Source: Byssothecium circinans
Lineage: Eukaryota; Ascomycota; Dothideomycetes; Pleosporales; Massarinaceae
Reading direction: 5' to 3'
DNA: 64,000 bases
Assembly (NCBI GenBank): GCA_010015675.1
Contig: ML976985.1
Coordinates: 462,458-526,457 of the forward strand
Numbering within the stretch: the first letter of the stretch is position 1; the number at the start of each line of letters is the position of its first letter. This document shows positions 35,961 to 46,520 of the stretch, piece by piece. The notes beneath the pieces were generated by a model. That model searched no databases and was not told where the DNA came from. It worked only from the letters and a program-made list of their open reading frames with translations. The translations under genes were made by a program, and so were the position numbers.

Positions 35961-36696
35961 CTTGTTTCCCTTTGGTATGGTAGCTATAGCCTGAAGTGGT
36001 TATCACTCTACCGTAGTCTATCCGGCGTTAGTGTTATGGGTGACAGCTCTAGGCCGCAAGGCTTCGCTATATGTCCTTCTCTTTCGGAAAAGACTCCCGC
36101 TTCACGTGAATATACGCTGATCATGATAAATTGTTTCTGGCGTTCACGACTTAGCGTCCGACCATCAGCTTCTGCATCAAAATACCAATGCTCGCATATC
36201 CTTTAGAGTAACCCACGGGCAAACTGCGCAGTGCAGCCTCGACCTAAGGTAACACGAGGCGTCGCTGCTATGGCATACACCTCTTCATCCCATGGTCCAC
36301 ACTCCCAATTACTCATGCGACTTAGGATCGGAAGGTCACAAAAAGTAGCTGTCAGCCAAATTCATCCTTCCCAGACATACAGAAGCCCAATATATAGAGA
36401 GTAATTGAGAAGGTTTAGTGGGCCAACCGCTTGTGATCGAACGCCATATAGACTCAAGGCACCTGTGGATGCGACCGGAGAGATGAAGCTAGGGGCGTGA
36501 AGCCAGGAAAGAAGAGGGATCTGCTCAGGCAGGATCTAATGATTGGGAAGCAGCAGAGCTAAATGAGGTCATGACGTACAGTGCTTGGGTAGAGCACCAG
36601 GTTGCAAATGACAAGAAGATGCTAGCGGTCGGACGTTAGAATGACGATGACTTTAAGGCATCCGCAACCCTTAAAAACCCCGCACTGATCATATTT
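35961..36696. other. Intergenic
   Basis: About 740 bp between the kinase-like gene and the SDR relic. No recognisable coding sequence. Confidence 0.35.
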
Positions 36697-37017
36697 AGCT
36701 TGACTCTTCGTATAGAAGTCGCAACTTTTGGTGTAAAGGTACTCGAAGCTGTTGCGAGCTCCATCACCACCAGATTCGTAGTCAAGGCTGGAGATATGAC
36801 ACAGCTGCCTGATATCTCGCTGTATAAAGGTATCGAAGCAGACTTCAAGAGGTTCGCATATGCGAATGATGAGAAGAAGAAGATATCGAAGCGACGTGTT
36901 TGCGGAGGAGGTTGCTAAGGGATATTCTAGGCGGTGCTACTGGGAAGGTGTAGAGGGGTTCGTCGGCATTGCTTGGGTTGATTGGCCTGACGATATTTTC
37001 GCAGTGGCTTTTTGTGA
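36697..37017 (+). pseudogene. Relic of a short-chain dehydrogenase (Ayr1-like)
   Basis: Only the C-terminal half is left. Frame 1 reads SLTLRIEVATFGVKVLEAVA, then TTRFVVKAGDMTQLPDISLY and KGIEADFKRFAY, resembling the region after the catalytic Tyr/Lys in 1-acyldihydroxyacetone-phosphate reductase-like SDRs. The homology continues in a second frame from about 36885 (DVFAEEVAKGYSRRCYWEG). No N-terminal Rossmann half (TGxxxGxG, YxxxK) was found upstream. A frameshift and a missing half indicate a dead copy. A GTGAGT at the end of frame 2 could be an old intron donor. Confidence 0.6.
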
Positions 37018-37330
37018 GTTCCGTGTAGGAGAATTCATTTGTTTGATGCAGGCGTGCTAACTGTTTTGAATAGGATAGGTTGACTGCATAGGACCTTAGT
37101 TGGACAAATTGCCGCGATGCAGAAATACTAAGAACGATGTTTTGGTTTGTAGTAAGTATCGACGATCTTTCTTTTGTATAGATTGTAGTGCCAAAAGCTC
37201 AATGTGGGCATCATTACCCGCTCACATGTGTCCAAATGGACGACAAAGCTTGGCTCAAAAGTCGCAAGCCAGGCCTAACCGGCCATCGACATCTCATTAC
37301 TTTTATGCAGACTGTACGGAGGTGCTTCAA
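37018..37330. other. Intergenic
   Basis: About 310 bp between the SDR relic and the left end of the MITE. Open frames are short and nothing recognisable is seen. Confidence 0.35.
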
Positions 37331-37604
37331 TAGATATAGGGTCGGTGGTCAATGCTTAGTACAGTCCACCCTCGGCTTAGATGCGTACCCTAAGCACCCC
37401 GAGCGAAGTCCGTAAAATAGATTAATAGCCACCTTTTGATTATTATTATTATTAGCGTTTTAATACGCTTTAGAGTAATTGCAAGGGAATAGCAAGGGGG
37501 ATTAGCGAATTAAACTTACTGAATACCATGGTAATTAGGGAAACCGCGCTACGCACCAAGCCGGGTGGGGTAAATCTGAGCATTGACCACCGGCCCTATA
37601 TCTA
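37331..37604. mobile_element. MITE with TA target duplication and long terminal inverted repeats
   Basis: The left end begins TA-GATATAGGGTCGGTGG and the right end, read on the opposite strand, begins TA-GATATAGGGCCGGTGG. Similarity continues for about 48 bp (GTCAATGCT(T/C)AG, then a CCCACCC block and GGCTT..TGCGTA). The first 28 bases differ at only two positions, both T versus C. The flanking TA is duplicated, as in Tc1/mariner-type insertions. The element is about 270 bp with no transposase, and an (ATT)n tract lies inside. It is most simply a non-autonomous miniature element. Confidence 0.85.
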
Positions 37605-38282
37605 ATGAAGCACCTCCGTACTCTTTCCTTTGTATCCTCGCATCGAGGTGGATTGAGCACCAACAGGTCTTCTCACTAGAGGCAGCTACTACAAAACTGT
37701 CCTCACATTTATGCTCGGCACGCCCATTGTGCCCATAGGAGGTTCATATATGGACGATGGCTTGCGCCAACTCGGCGTGACGTAAATCAATACCAACCAA
37801 CCAACCAACCAACCAACCAACAAGCTCACCGTGCGATTCGCCGCATTTTCAAGAATACAAGATAACTGCCAATGGTTTTAGAATATATTAGCATCTAAAC
37901 AAAGTATTCAATAGGAAGGTTCTTAGATGTAGCGATGCGATGTCGCACAACCCCACTCTATAGAGTATCGTGATAAGGCGAGGCCGTGTTGCATGCTCTG
38001 TCCGCAGATATAGGGGTCTGACTGACCATTGTGGGATAAATTTACGACACTCGACGCAAATTCTATTTTCAAAGGCCGAGACATAGTCTCGTAAGCGCCA
38101 ACTTCCGCAATACGCGCCCGATGGCATTTGGAAGTCACAACACGAAAGGAGTTCGCATAGCGGAGATTGAAAATTGGGGGCCATGGTGATGGAAGTATTA
38201 TTGATTTCTACTTTTGTTCTCATCTACGCATCATGATCGCATATACACGTTAACATGACTGAGCGGCTCCGGCTCACCTGCC
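37605..38282. repeat. Intergenic with CCAA microsatellite
   Basis: A tetranucleotide run of about 7.5 CCAA units lies at 37792-37821. The rest of the 680-bp stretch between the MITE and the epimerase shows no gene; a minus-strand open frame at 37888-38223 has no family features. Confidence 0.7.
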
Positions 38283-39405
38283 TCATAGCTTGCCCCTTCG
38301 TCCCTCAACGGCCTCTCGCAGCTTCTTAATCACCTCGCCCGGGTCAGCTGCTCCAAAGACAGCGCTACCTGCGACAATGACGTTGGCGCCGGCATCTGCT
38401 GCCTGATCTATCGTCTTCTCCGACAGACCGCCATCGACTTCGATGTGCATTTCCGGGTACTTCTTGCGGAGGGCTGATACCTTGGGAAGCTCTGAGGCCA
38501 TGAACGATTGGCCGCCGAAGCCGGGCTCAACAGTCATCACAAGGACCATCTGTATGGTGTTAGTGAAGGCGTTTCGTTTGGCGGACGAAGGGGGTAGAGA
38601 TTTGGCGGTTAGAAGAGGCACAATAGCGAAAAATCCATGGCAGACAAATAGAGCCAATGAAATAATTTGCCCCTGAAAAGTGTTCCCAAACGGGTAGTTG
38701 AAGGGGGACTGACTGGGCGTAAAGGGTGGATAGTGTTCGCATGGTTAGGCGCCCACACTGGGCCGCCAGCCCTACGAACGCGGTTCTAGACCCTTGCCAC
38801 ATTTTATCGATATGGCGCCAATCCAAACTATCGATATATTGTAGCGTAAAATAGTCGGCGAACTTACATCAGGTACCTCCTCCTTGACTGGGTTCTCCAA
38901 GATGTCCCACAGCACATCGACGGATGTCTTCGGCTTGATGGCGATACCGGCCTGCATGCCTTCACTATGTATGAATCGGATCAGCTCCTTTGGTGACGTC
39001 TTCGCTTCCGAGGTTCCTTCGGGAGAGTCGGCGGCAGTGGAGGAGACGGCGGCTTCATAATGGAAGCAGTACAGATCGCAGCCCGCCTTCTTGAAGTCTC
39101 GAACCCACCGCTTGGGCTCGGCAATCATCATGTGGCAATCAAAGGTTCCACGGCCATGGGCGGCAGTTGGGCGGTCGACGTGGGAGCGAATCTTGGTGAC
39201 GATGGGAGCGCCGAAGGTCATGTTGGGCACAAAGTGGCCGTCCATGATGTCCACCTTGATGCGTCAGCGGCATCGCAGGGCACGCGGGGAGGAGGCGTAC
39301 GTGAAGCCAGTCGGCACCCTGGTTCATGGTGTCGGAGCATGCCTTCCCCAGCTCTGCAAAGTCGGCAGAGAGGATCGAGGGCGCGATGATGGCAGGCGGT
39401 GACAT
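38283..39405 (-). CDS. RPE1: Ribulose-phosphate 3-epimerase
   Basis: Cytosolic TIM-barrel enzyme interconverting ribulose-5-phosphate and xylulose-5-phosphate in the pentose phosphate pathway. Exons 39405-39301, 39254-38868 and 38549-38283 (all phase 0) give 252 residues. Motifs are [16 protein letters not shown], the metal/catalytic strand [51 protein letters not shown] and [10 protein letters not shown], ending with the phosphate-binding GSAVFGA. There is a modest insertion ([17 protein letters not shown]) after the third strand. The second intron is 318 bp, much longer than others here. Confidence 0.96.
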
Positions 39406-40642
39406 GGTGGCGGCGGTTCTGGCTGCTGCGAGGGCGGGTAGAAGCGTACGGGAGCTGCGGTGACGTGCAGGGAGGCCAATGGCAGCAGGGGAGGTGTGGA
39501 GTGGGCGTGTGATGCAGGTGGTTCACGATGGCGGCGTGGTGTTGAACTCCAGCGGGCGCGTCTCGCCCGCCCCACTATCAGACGTTTGCGATACCCCGCT
39601 ACGTCTCGGCATCGTCTGCGTCTTCATGCGAAGGACGACTCGGTTCCCCATTGACCCAACACTTGTTTCGATTTTCATGCTGTTTTCTGTTCGCCGTCGC
39701 GATGGCAATGGGATGATTCAAACGTTAAGCGCCGTTCTTAAACATTGCTCAGTTTATGTTTCCGTGCCACTTTGGATGGAAGTGGCTGGTCATGTACTGT
39801 TCGCTGGATGGCGTCGCGGCTTCGACACTGACCGCCATCACGTCCACTGCTTCGCCTCTTCATCTCAAAATCGAAAGGACGCCGAGCCATAACTGTACAG
39901 CCGAACTCCTCTCGCGCATTACCATTTCCATCATGGTTTATAGACGAGCATGCCGTACAGGGTGTGCCGCGCCGTGATTGGCTGCCGACGCGAACCGCAA
40001 GCGCCGGGAGCATCTATTTTTGTGCACTCATCACGCTCTTCACGCTCATCCAATCCTCACTCAGCACGCTTACTTGTTCACCTGCTCGAGGCGCCCAACT
40101 CCCAAAAACAGCCAGCGTGGAATATTCCACGTTCGCATGGCTGCTAGTTGTACAAGATCTGGCCAACCACGGGACGGGGAACACGGTCGCGATGTCGTGG
40201 CCGTCGTTGAGCCGCTATCGCCTCTTCACCCTGTATTTCTCTCCTCTGCGACTGGACAACACCCTCGCTTTGCATGTTCGACTGCAATTGCAATGTAGGC
40301 CAGCAGATAGGTGGCCGGCCAAAGCGGCTACGTGCGATATGATATACAGCTCGATCCCGCGCCCGCGCCGCAATTCTTGTCCTTTCTTTCGCATTCAGTT
40401 CTTCTCCCTCCCGAGCTCACTCTCTACGCCGCACTTCGTTGATCGAAGCCCCCATTTTTATTTTCAGAGCTGTTGACCAGCCAGGGTTATTGCCCGTTAA
40501 TATCATTTTCCCCTTCGCTTCGCCTTCCTTGCACCTAATTTTGTCCCTCTCATCCCCGATTACAACGCCACTAGCTCGGTTTCCCAAAGTACTTTTCTTA
40601 ATAATAGCCCAAAGCAGTGCTCACCTCAGCCAATACACGGAC
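39406..40642. promoter_or_regulatory. Divergent upstream region RPE1 / methyltransferase-like gene
   Basis: About 1.2 kb between divergent starts. Long overlapping open frames exist on both strands but they have no family resemblance. The last 150 bp before 40643 are pyrimidine-rich leader. Confidence 0.4.
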
Positions 40643-43294
40643 ATGCCAGAGATACTTCATGCTGCAGCATACCATGCCGCAGTCCTTGGCACTTCCGACG
40701 ACTCTCAATATACTGTGTCTCCGCTGGACGAGAGACACACACTTAATATCGTCGACGACGACTCCACTATCCCGCCGTACTACTTCACCCCACGCTTCTC
40801 GCCAACGTCTACCTATCAGCCAAGCGCCATCTCACCCCGAAGCTGTGTTGAGTATCCAATCCCAAAAGGACCTTCAGTGGACATGATGGCGTCGTCGCCG
40901 CAGGCTTCACCACGAAGACTCAATCCCCCACAGCCATATCCCCCACAGCCATATCCCCCACAGCCATATCCCCCACAGCACCGTGTAAGTCGTGCAGACA
41001 GCGACTTTGACTCATTGTACGATGTCTCCGACGATGAGGCAGAAGTCCCACTCCATGCTTCAGCGTCGGTAAAGCACACTGCAGTCGTACGCCGGAATCG
41101 CTACCCCTCGGTCATCATCCCCTCACCATCTGCTTGGCCAACCATCGAAAAGCTGAAGAGCGCCATTTCAGCCGTGGAGCAAACCCCCCATCAGTTGCTT
41201 ACGCCATCTCAACAAGGCCTCTCATTAATTACATCCCACAATCTCTTGGTACCTGGACGCTCGGACGCACCTTCTCTGGACGGTAGTTTGACTTCAGAAG
41301 AGATGGACAAGTTGAGTTGCCCGGCGACTCCAGAGACACAACAACGCCGAAGCATAGACTCGTGGGGGCCGGTGCAGCTTGACCACCAAGCGTTGCAGAC
41401 CCTGCGCCACCTAGGTCGCTCACGGGACTCGTCTAGAGACTCGTCACCTGACCGACAAGCATCACAAGCACCCAACACAAGAGCTGGAGAAATGCAACAA
41501 GTGTCTAGGCCTTATCTTGGTCTCAGGATTCCTTCGTCAATATCCCGGAACCCATCATCTGGCAACACACCAATCTCGGCGCTCTCAGTACCGTCGCCCG
41601 GTGGATTCTTCTCCTCTCTGCAGTCATCTGCCCGCCACACATGGAGCATCCCAAAGCGTGACGAGTCGGCCCCCAATACCTCGACTGCCGAGCATTTCTA
41701 CCAGCTACCATGGTCAAGTCGACGCAACACCATCTCCGAGCAAGCAGCTACTCTCGCAGGCTCTACGTTAGACGGGTACGACGATGCACTCCCGACGTCG
41801 CGACCAGTCATGCTTAGCGATATCGAGGAGGCGGTCGAAGTCAAGGAAATTAACCCGGCTAAGACAATCTTCCAGTACAATGAGAACTATCATACCGAGC
41901 TTCAGAAGTCCTCGTCGGCAAACCTGGAGAGAACAGGTAACTGGTTGGAAGATCAAGAAGAGCTTCAAGCGGCCTTGCGAGAGATGAACGACATGAGCTC
42001 TCCGAAACTCTCGAGTGAAACTCACAGTCGTGGAAATTCGATGGACAAGACCGTCAAGAAGTCCGTCACGTTCGCGGTCGAGCCGAAGAAGGACGATGAG
42101 GAGAAAGATGAGCCCAAGAAGATCATCACCTATATCCAAGGTTTTGAGTACCTCCACTCTCGCTCTCGAAAGGCGGATGTATTCATTCACCGCCAAACGC
42201 GCGCCGAGGCCATGCATGTTCACCGCCGATGCAATCCCAAGTCACACCAGGATCAACTTCTCGGCAAGTTCGAGCTTACCAACCCAGTGAGACCGGCACC
42301 ACCACGACCCGTGTCTGAATTTTACGTCAATGACCCGACTGTGTTGAAGGAGCGAATTGCACGCGCGCAGATGGAACGACAAGCACTTGACCAGATGCTA
42401 CCGATTACCTGGGTTCTACAGGCACTCAAGCAACTGAACGGTGGCAAGCTTCTAAGCAAGCCAGCCGTGCGATGCATTTCACGGACGAGCAATCCGCGCA
42501 TCCTCGATGTCGGAGGTGTCCCAACCAATGACTGGGCATGGGAAGTTGCATATAACCACTCGTTCGCGACTGTCACCACCGTCTATACTGCCGGGAACAA
42601 CCTTACGTCTAATGTAACTGGCCCTGGGAACCACAAGCACATGACAGTACCCAACTTGTGGACCCTCCCATTTCCCAACTGCCACTTTGACGTCGTCTCA
42701 GCCCGCACTCTCCACGAGCTTCTCAAGACAGACAAGCCTCTCGGCCGCTCAATGGACGAATACGATCTTTGCCTCAAAGAATGCTTCCGTTGCCTCAAGC
42801 CAGGAGGTATTCTCGAATTCGCCCTCTTGGACGCGGACATGATTCATGCCGGCCGCCACGCACAAGCGATGGGAGTCGAGTTCGGCTTCAACCTTAAGAC
42901 TCGGGGTTACGACGCAGCACCCACGAAATCATTTCTTCCCCGCCTCCGCAAGGCTGGCTTTGCGGACGTGCATAGGATGTGGATGGTTTTGCCTATGGGT
43001 AAGACGGCAGCGAACTGGAAAGACACACTACCCGTTGGCGCGGAGCCAAGGCTTGAAGACCGGTGCATCAGCCCCGATGGCTCCGTGGAGGTAAGCGTTG
43101 TGGGCAGGACAGAAGATGCGGCGATGATGACGGGTATTGTAGGGAGTTGGCTTTGGGAGAAGTGGTTGTTGAGGTTGCAGGTAGAGATGGGTAAAGAGGA
43201 GGAGAGGTTGTTGGAGGGTGTTGTGCAGGTTTTGGAAGAGGGTGCGAGGGAGGGTAGTGGATGGAGGTATTTGACTGGCTATGCGAAAAAGTAA
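40643..43294 (+). CDS. Large protein with C-terminal methyltransferase-like domain
   Basis: A single exon of 883 residues. The first 500 residues are disordered and Ser/Pro-rich, with a tandem repeat of PPQPY (four copies near residue 100), acidic patches and many SP sites. A conserved middle segment (KKIITYIQGFEYLHSRSRKA, then DVFIHRQTRAEAMHVHRRCN) precedes a Rossmann-like domain. This domain has RILDVGGVPTNDWAWEVA in the place of the S-adenosylmethionine loop, FDVVSARTLHELLKT, and ECFRCLKPGGILEFALLDAD, as in class I methyltransferases. The glycine loop is degenerate (DVGG), so activity is uncertain. The substrate is unknown. The ATG at 40643 (MPEILHAAAYH) is the first likely start; the frame extends further upstream into leader-like sequence. 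Confidence 0.8.
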   Translation: MPEILHAAAYHAAVLGTSDDSQYTVSPLDERHTLNIVDDDSTIPPYYFTPRFSPTSTYQPSAISPRSCVEYPIPKGPSVDMMASSPQASPRRLNPPQPYPPQPYPPQPYPPQHRVSRADSDFDSLYDVSDDEAEVPLHASASVKHTAVVRRNRYPSVIIPSPSAWPTIEKLKSAISAVEQTPHQLLTPSQQGLSLITSHNLLVPGRSDAPSLDGSLTSEEMDKLSCPATPETQQRRSIDSWGPVQLDHQALQTLRHLGRSRDSSRDSSPDRQASQAPNTRAGEMQQVSRPYLGLRIPSSISRNPSSGNTPISALSVPSPGGFFSSLQSSARHTWSIPKRDESAPNTSTAEHFYQLPWSSRRNTISEQAATLAGSTLDGYDDALPTSRPVMLSDIEEAVEVKEINPAKTIFQYNENYHTELQKSSSANLERTGNWLEDQEELQAALREMNDMSSPKLSSETHSRGNSMDKTVKKSVTFAVEPKKDDEEKDEPKKIITYIQGFEYLHSRSRKADVFIHRQTRAEAMHVHRRCNPKSHQDQLLGKFELTNPVRPAPPRPVSEFYVNDPTVLKERIARAQMERQALDQMLPITWVLQALKQLNGGKLLSKPAVRCISRTSNPRILDVGGVPTNDWAWEVAYNHSFATVTTVYTAGNNLTSNVTGPGNHKHMTVPNLWTLPFPNCHFDVVSARTLHELLKTDKPLGRSMDEYDLCLKECFRCLKPGGILEFALLDADMIHAGRHAQAMGVEFGFNLKTRGYDAAPTKSFLPRLRKAGFADVHRMWMVLPMGKTAANWKDTLPVGAEPRLEDRCISPDGSVEVSVVGRTEDAAMMTGIVGSWLWEKWLLRLQVEMGKEEERLLEGVVQVLEEGAREGSGWRYLTGYAKK
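40927..40980. repeat. Coding 15-bp tandem repeat (PPQPY)
   Basis: Four near-identical copies of CCCCCACAGCCATAT in the methyltransferase-like gene, encoding a PPQPY series. In frame, so copy-number change would be tolerated. Confidence 0.9.
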
Positions 43295-43725
43295 CGATGT
43301 CCATGTTGATAGATTGATGAGGATGGCTCGAGTGCGTTTCTGACTTCGGTCTGTCATTGGCATTTTGCATGGTGTTGGGGATCGGTCAAGGATGGTCGGG
43401 TAAGGCATAGCATTGTTCGGTCGCGCTTGATACCATAGTCATTTTTCGTTTGTCATCAATAATGACACGTACTTCTCATATATATACTTTCTAAGTTTGA
43501 CTACTTCTCTCAGTATTGTTGTGTCCAGTACCGCACGGAGCAGTTTGACTGGTGAAGGATTGTGCACGTGATCATCGGAGAATCATCGGTAGCCCCACGC
43601 GGTCAGAGCGCGACCTCCAAGCTTCCTACACCTGCACCCATCACAACGCCTTCTTCTCCCGCAAAACCACAAGCGCAAACAATACAGTCCCCGTCTCTCC
43701 ATCCACTCACCCACATCTCGCTAAA
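43295..43725. other. Intergenic
   Basis: About 430 bp holding the end of the methyltransferase-like transcript and the LSM2 promoter. Nothing else was recognised. Confidence 0.4.
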
Positions 43726-44248
43726 ATGCTCTTTTTCAGGTTCGTATTTTTCGCATTCGCAATCCCATACCCACACTTCTTCCAGCTTTATAACATATCG
43801 TAATCGCAACTGTAATTGAAAGAGAACGGGATACTGATTAGTTTCGTGGAATTACAGTTTCTTCAAAACCCTCGTCGACCACGAAATCACCATCGAACTC
43901 AAGAACGAAGTCTGCATAAAAGGGACGCTGAAGAGTGTGGATCAGTATCTGAATATCAAGTTGGATAATGCTATGGCGGCGGATGAGTTCAAGTGGCCGC
44001 ATCTGGTATGTTGATACCCTGGCATCGAAATTCTACAAACTCGAAGGCAGAATGAGAAAGGGACAAAACGTACGAGTGAAGGGTTGTAAGGGTATGGGCT
44101 GACAATCGGGTAGTGCTCAACGCGCGACATGTTCATTCGGGGCTCCGTCATCCGATACGTACACCTACCTAGCGCAGCGGTAGACACGGCACTTTTGGAG
44201 GACGCGACAAGGAGAGAGGCAGAGGCTGTGAAGGGGAAGGCCAAGTGA
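43726..44248 (+). CDS. LSM2: U6 snRNA-associated Sm-like protein LSm2
   Basis: Subunit of the Lsm2-8 ring on U6 snRNA (splicing) and the Lsm1-7 ring (mRNA decay). Three exons: 43726-43739 (14 nt), 43858-44005 and 44114-44248, giving 98 residues. The joined protein reads MLFFSFFKTLVDHEITIELK, then GTLKSVDQYLNIKLDNA (Sm1 motif), HLCSTRDMFIRGSVIRYVHL (Sm2 motif) and DTALLEDATRREAEA. This matches the family almost end to end. The tiny first coding exon is fixed by the conserved MLFFSFFK start. Confidence 0.97.
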
Positions 44249-45472
44249 GGGAATCGCGGAGATGAGGATAAATGCAGTACATGCGCGACGTGTGGGGATG
44301 GCATGGCGGTATCTAAGAAACTACGGGCGCCCAGCTTGCGCATGTCATTATTGGCAGCATATGAGACACAAGGCACGCGGATGGCTGAGAACATAAAGCT
44401 TTGCTCAGCCTATAGATGATACGGTGGAAACAGGATGGACAACGAGGACGCTTGAATATGCCCAAAGCATGAAGTTCGTTTACGAATTTCTTTCCAATCC
44501 AAACATATTCCCATAACCGTCAATGGTGAGGGCAGCTCCAGAGTTACTCCATGCTTCTTAGCTGGTTACACTGGTATCGTGCCTGTGTCTTAGACCCCCG
44601 CTGCGCGCGTCCAGCGTCCGACACCTCCTTTTCACAAGTAGCAGCATCAATGATCTTTCTCTTTCCCCCAAATGACCTCGCCCAAAGGCTATTTTAAAAG
44701 TCACAAGATGAGGTTGAAGATCTCTCACTTAGCTGGTCCATAAAGATCCGTGTCCTCTCTCCACCTTCACCGCAATATATTTGCAAAGCACCAACAGACT
44801 AGTTCTCTTCCGCTTGCGCATTGGGTCTTCTTTCAATGTTGCCGCTCTCTATTGTTCGCTCACGATGCTAGTCTCACAGCCTCTCGCGACCTTACTATTA
44901 TACTCGTCGCTAGTCCTCAAGATGTCTCAGCTTTGACCTTCCTCTCCATTCCATTCCCTGTTTACCGCTCTATCACAGCTTCATATTGATCTCTCTCCCC
45001 CTATCATCTATGTTAGTTACTAACAAGTGGTACCGCGAATGCAGAACCTGCTCGATTGAGAGGTATCATTCGCTGCTTGCCGTTTGGTGCGGCGAGCGAG
45101 TGTCACTGTCACTAGGGAAACGGAAGAGAGGCATTCACCTATCAGAGAGAACATTCAATTTCCCGGCTCAACACGGTTTTCAAGAGCTTTTTTAGCTCGC
45201 GAAGGGAACTGCGCTGTTCTCTCGCCGTCTCGACTTCTCGATCCCGGTCCTCTTCGTGAGGAAGATCTCGCATCTACCTGTATGACGTGGGATTCCTCCA
45301 ATTTGAGCCGATCAAGCGACGCGGACCAGCTATCTTCATCAAAAAATATCCGAGACCGTTCTCTTCCGCACTCATCCTACCAGAGACCTCGGCTGTGCAA
45401 CACTGGACTCCACTTCCTGCAACCACTTGGATATTGACACACCACCCTAATCCACCCTTCACAAGGACTAAG
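44249..45472. other. Intergenic
   Basis: About 1.2 kb. Pyrimidine-rich over 44700-45470, consistent with promoter and leader of the next gene. Open frames are short and unrecognised. Confidence 0.35.
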
Positions 45473-46520
45473 ATGAGGGCGATTATGAATCTGGACGCTC
45501 CTTTACCGCGGACTTCACAGCCACGTCAAGGAGAACCACCCATACAGAACCAAGGACCTACTGGACTCTTCCCGGATCCGGAGAGAACAAGCAATATGGG
45601 TAAGGTTTTCTTCTTCTCTTGACAACTGTGTGTATTACTGCCTTATCTGGAGCGAAGCCATTTGTCCTCTTCTACCAGTGCGGTTCAATCCGCAATCTAT
45701 TGAGAATGTATCGCTAACCGGTGTCCAAGACGGCCCTCGCCCATCCAAAACGCTGCCCGCACCCCACAGCACCTATCGCCTAACACCCACACCATTGCTT
45801 GCGTGCACGCCTACAACCACACTCTCCATCCTCGATCTAGCTACCTGGACCCACACCTACACATACACGCAATGCATCAGCGCCGGTTCAGTTATCACGA
45901 CGAGCTGGCTGCCCCGAACCTGTGTTGACCGAACCGAAAGCTACATGCGAGAGCCTACAGGCACAGAGCCGACTATAAGATCGTCCTTTATCTTCTGCTC
46001 AACGTCCTTCGCCTCGCCAACATCAACCACTAGTTCCACGCTATCTTCCACATCACGGACTTCTAGTTCTGGCTCCATATCATCTTCATCTACCCACAGC
46101 ATGGTAACAGCAACCCAAATCCCCATCCCAAGCCTCGACCCCAAACCCCCGAGAAACAACCTCGTCATCGCCCTCCCCATAACCTTCCTCTTCCTCACCC
46201 TCGCAGGCGTCATCTTATTCATCATCCTGCACAGGCGACGAAAGCGCCAGGTCAACAAACCTCCCCCCTCGCAGATCGGTCCCATGGCCCAGGGCATGCC
46301 GCTCCGTCCGGGCTTTCACGAACGGGATGGGAATAGGACGGTGGTGAGTGCTGGGACTGCGGTTGCAGGTGGGGTTGTTGGAAGTCCCAATGCGTATGGA
46401 GAGAGGAGGTGGACCAGTGGCGGGTTCAGAGATTATGGGTCAGGGGTGCCGAGGCCGCCGCCGAAGATGAGGGCGAGGGATGTGAAGTATCCCCCGTCTT
46501 CGCCTTATGGGCCGATTTGA
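45473..46520 (+). CDS. Ser/Thr-rich single-pass membrane protein
   Basis: Exons 45473-45599 and 45730-46520 give 305 residues. A region with Thr-rich strings and four Cys (LACTPTTTLS, YTYTQCISAG, PRTCVDRTE, FIFCSTSF) is followed by a Ser/Thr stretch of about 40 residues likely to be O-glycosylated. Then comes one membrane segment (NNLVIALPITFLFLTLAGVI), an RRRKRQ stop-transfer patch and a Pro-rich cytoplasmic tail. This layout is that of fungal wall-sensor-like or Mid2-like proteins, but no named domain is seen. No signal peptide is visible at the chosen start, so the true N-terminus may be different. Confidence 0.65.

Noticed and set aside
39460..40476. Several overlapping ORFs upstream of the methyltransferase-like gene
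   Set aside because: Overlap each other in different frames without family features; they fit leader and promoter sequence.
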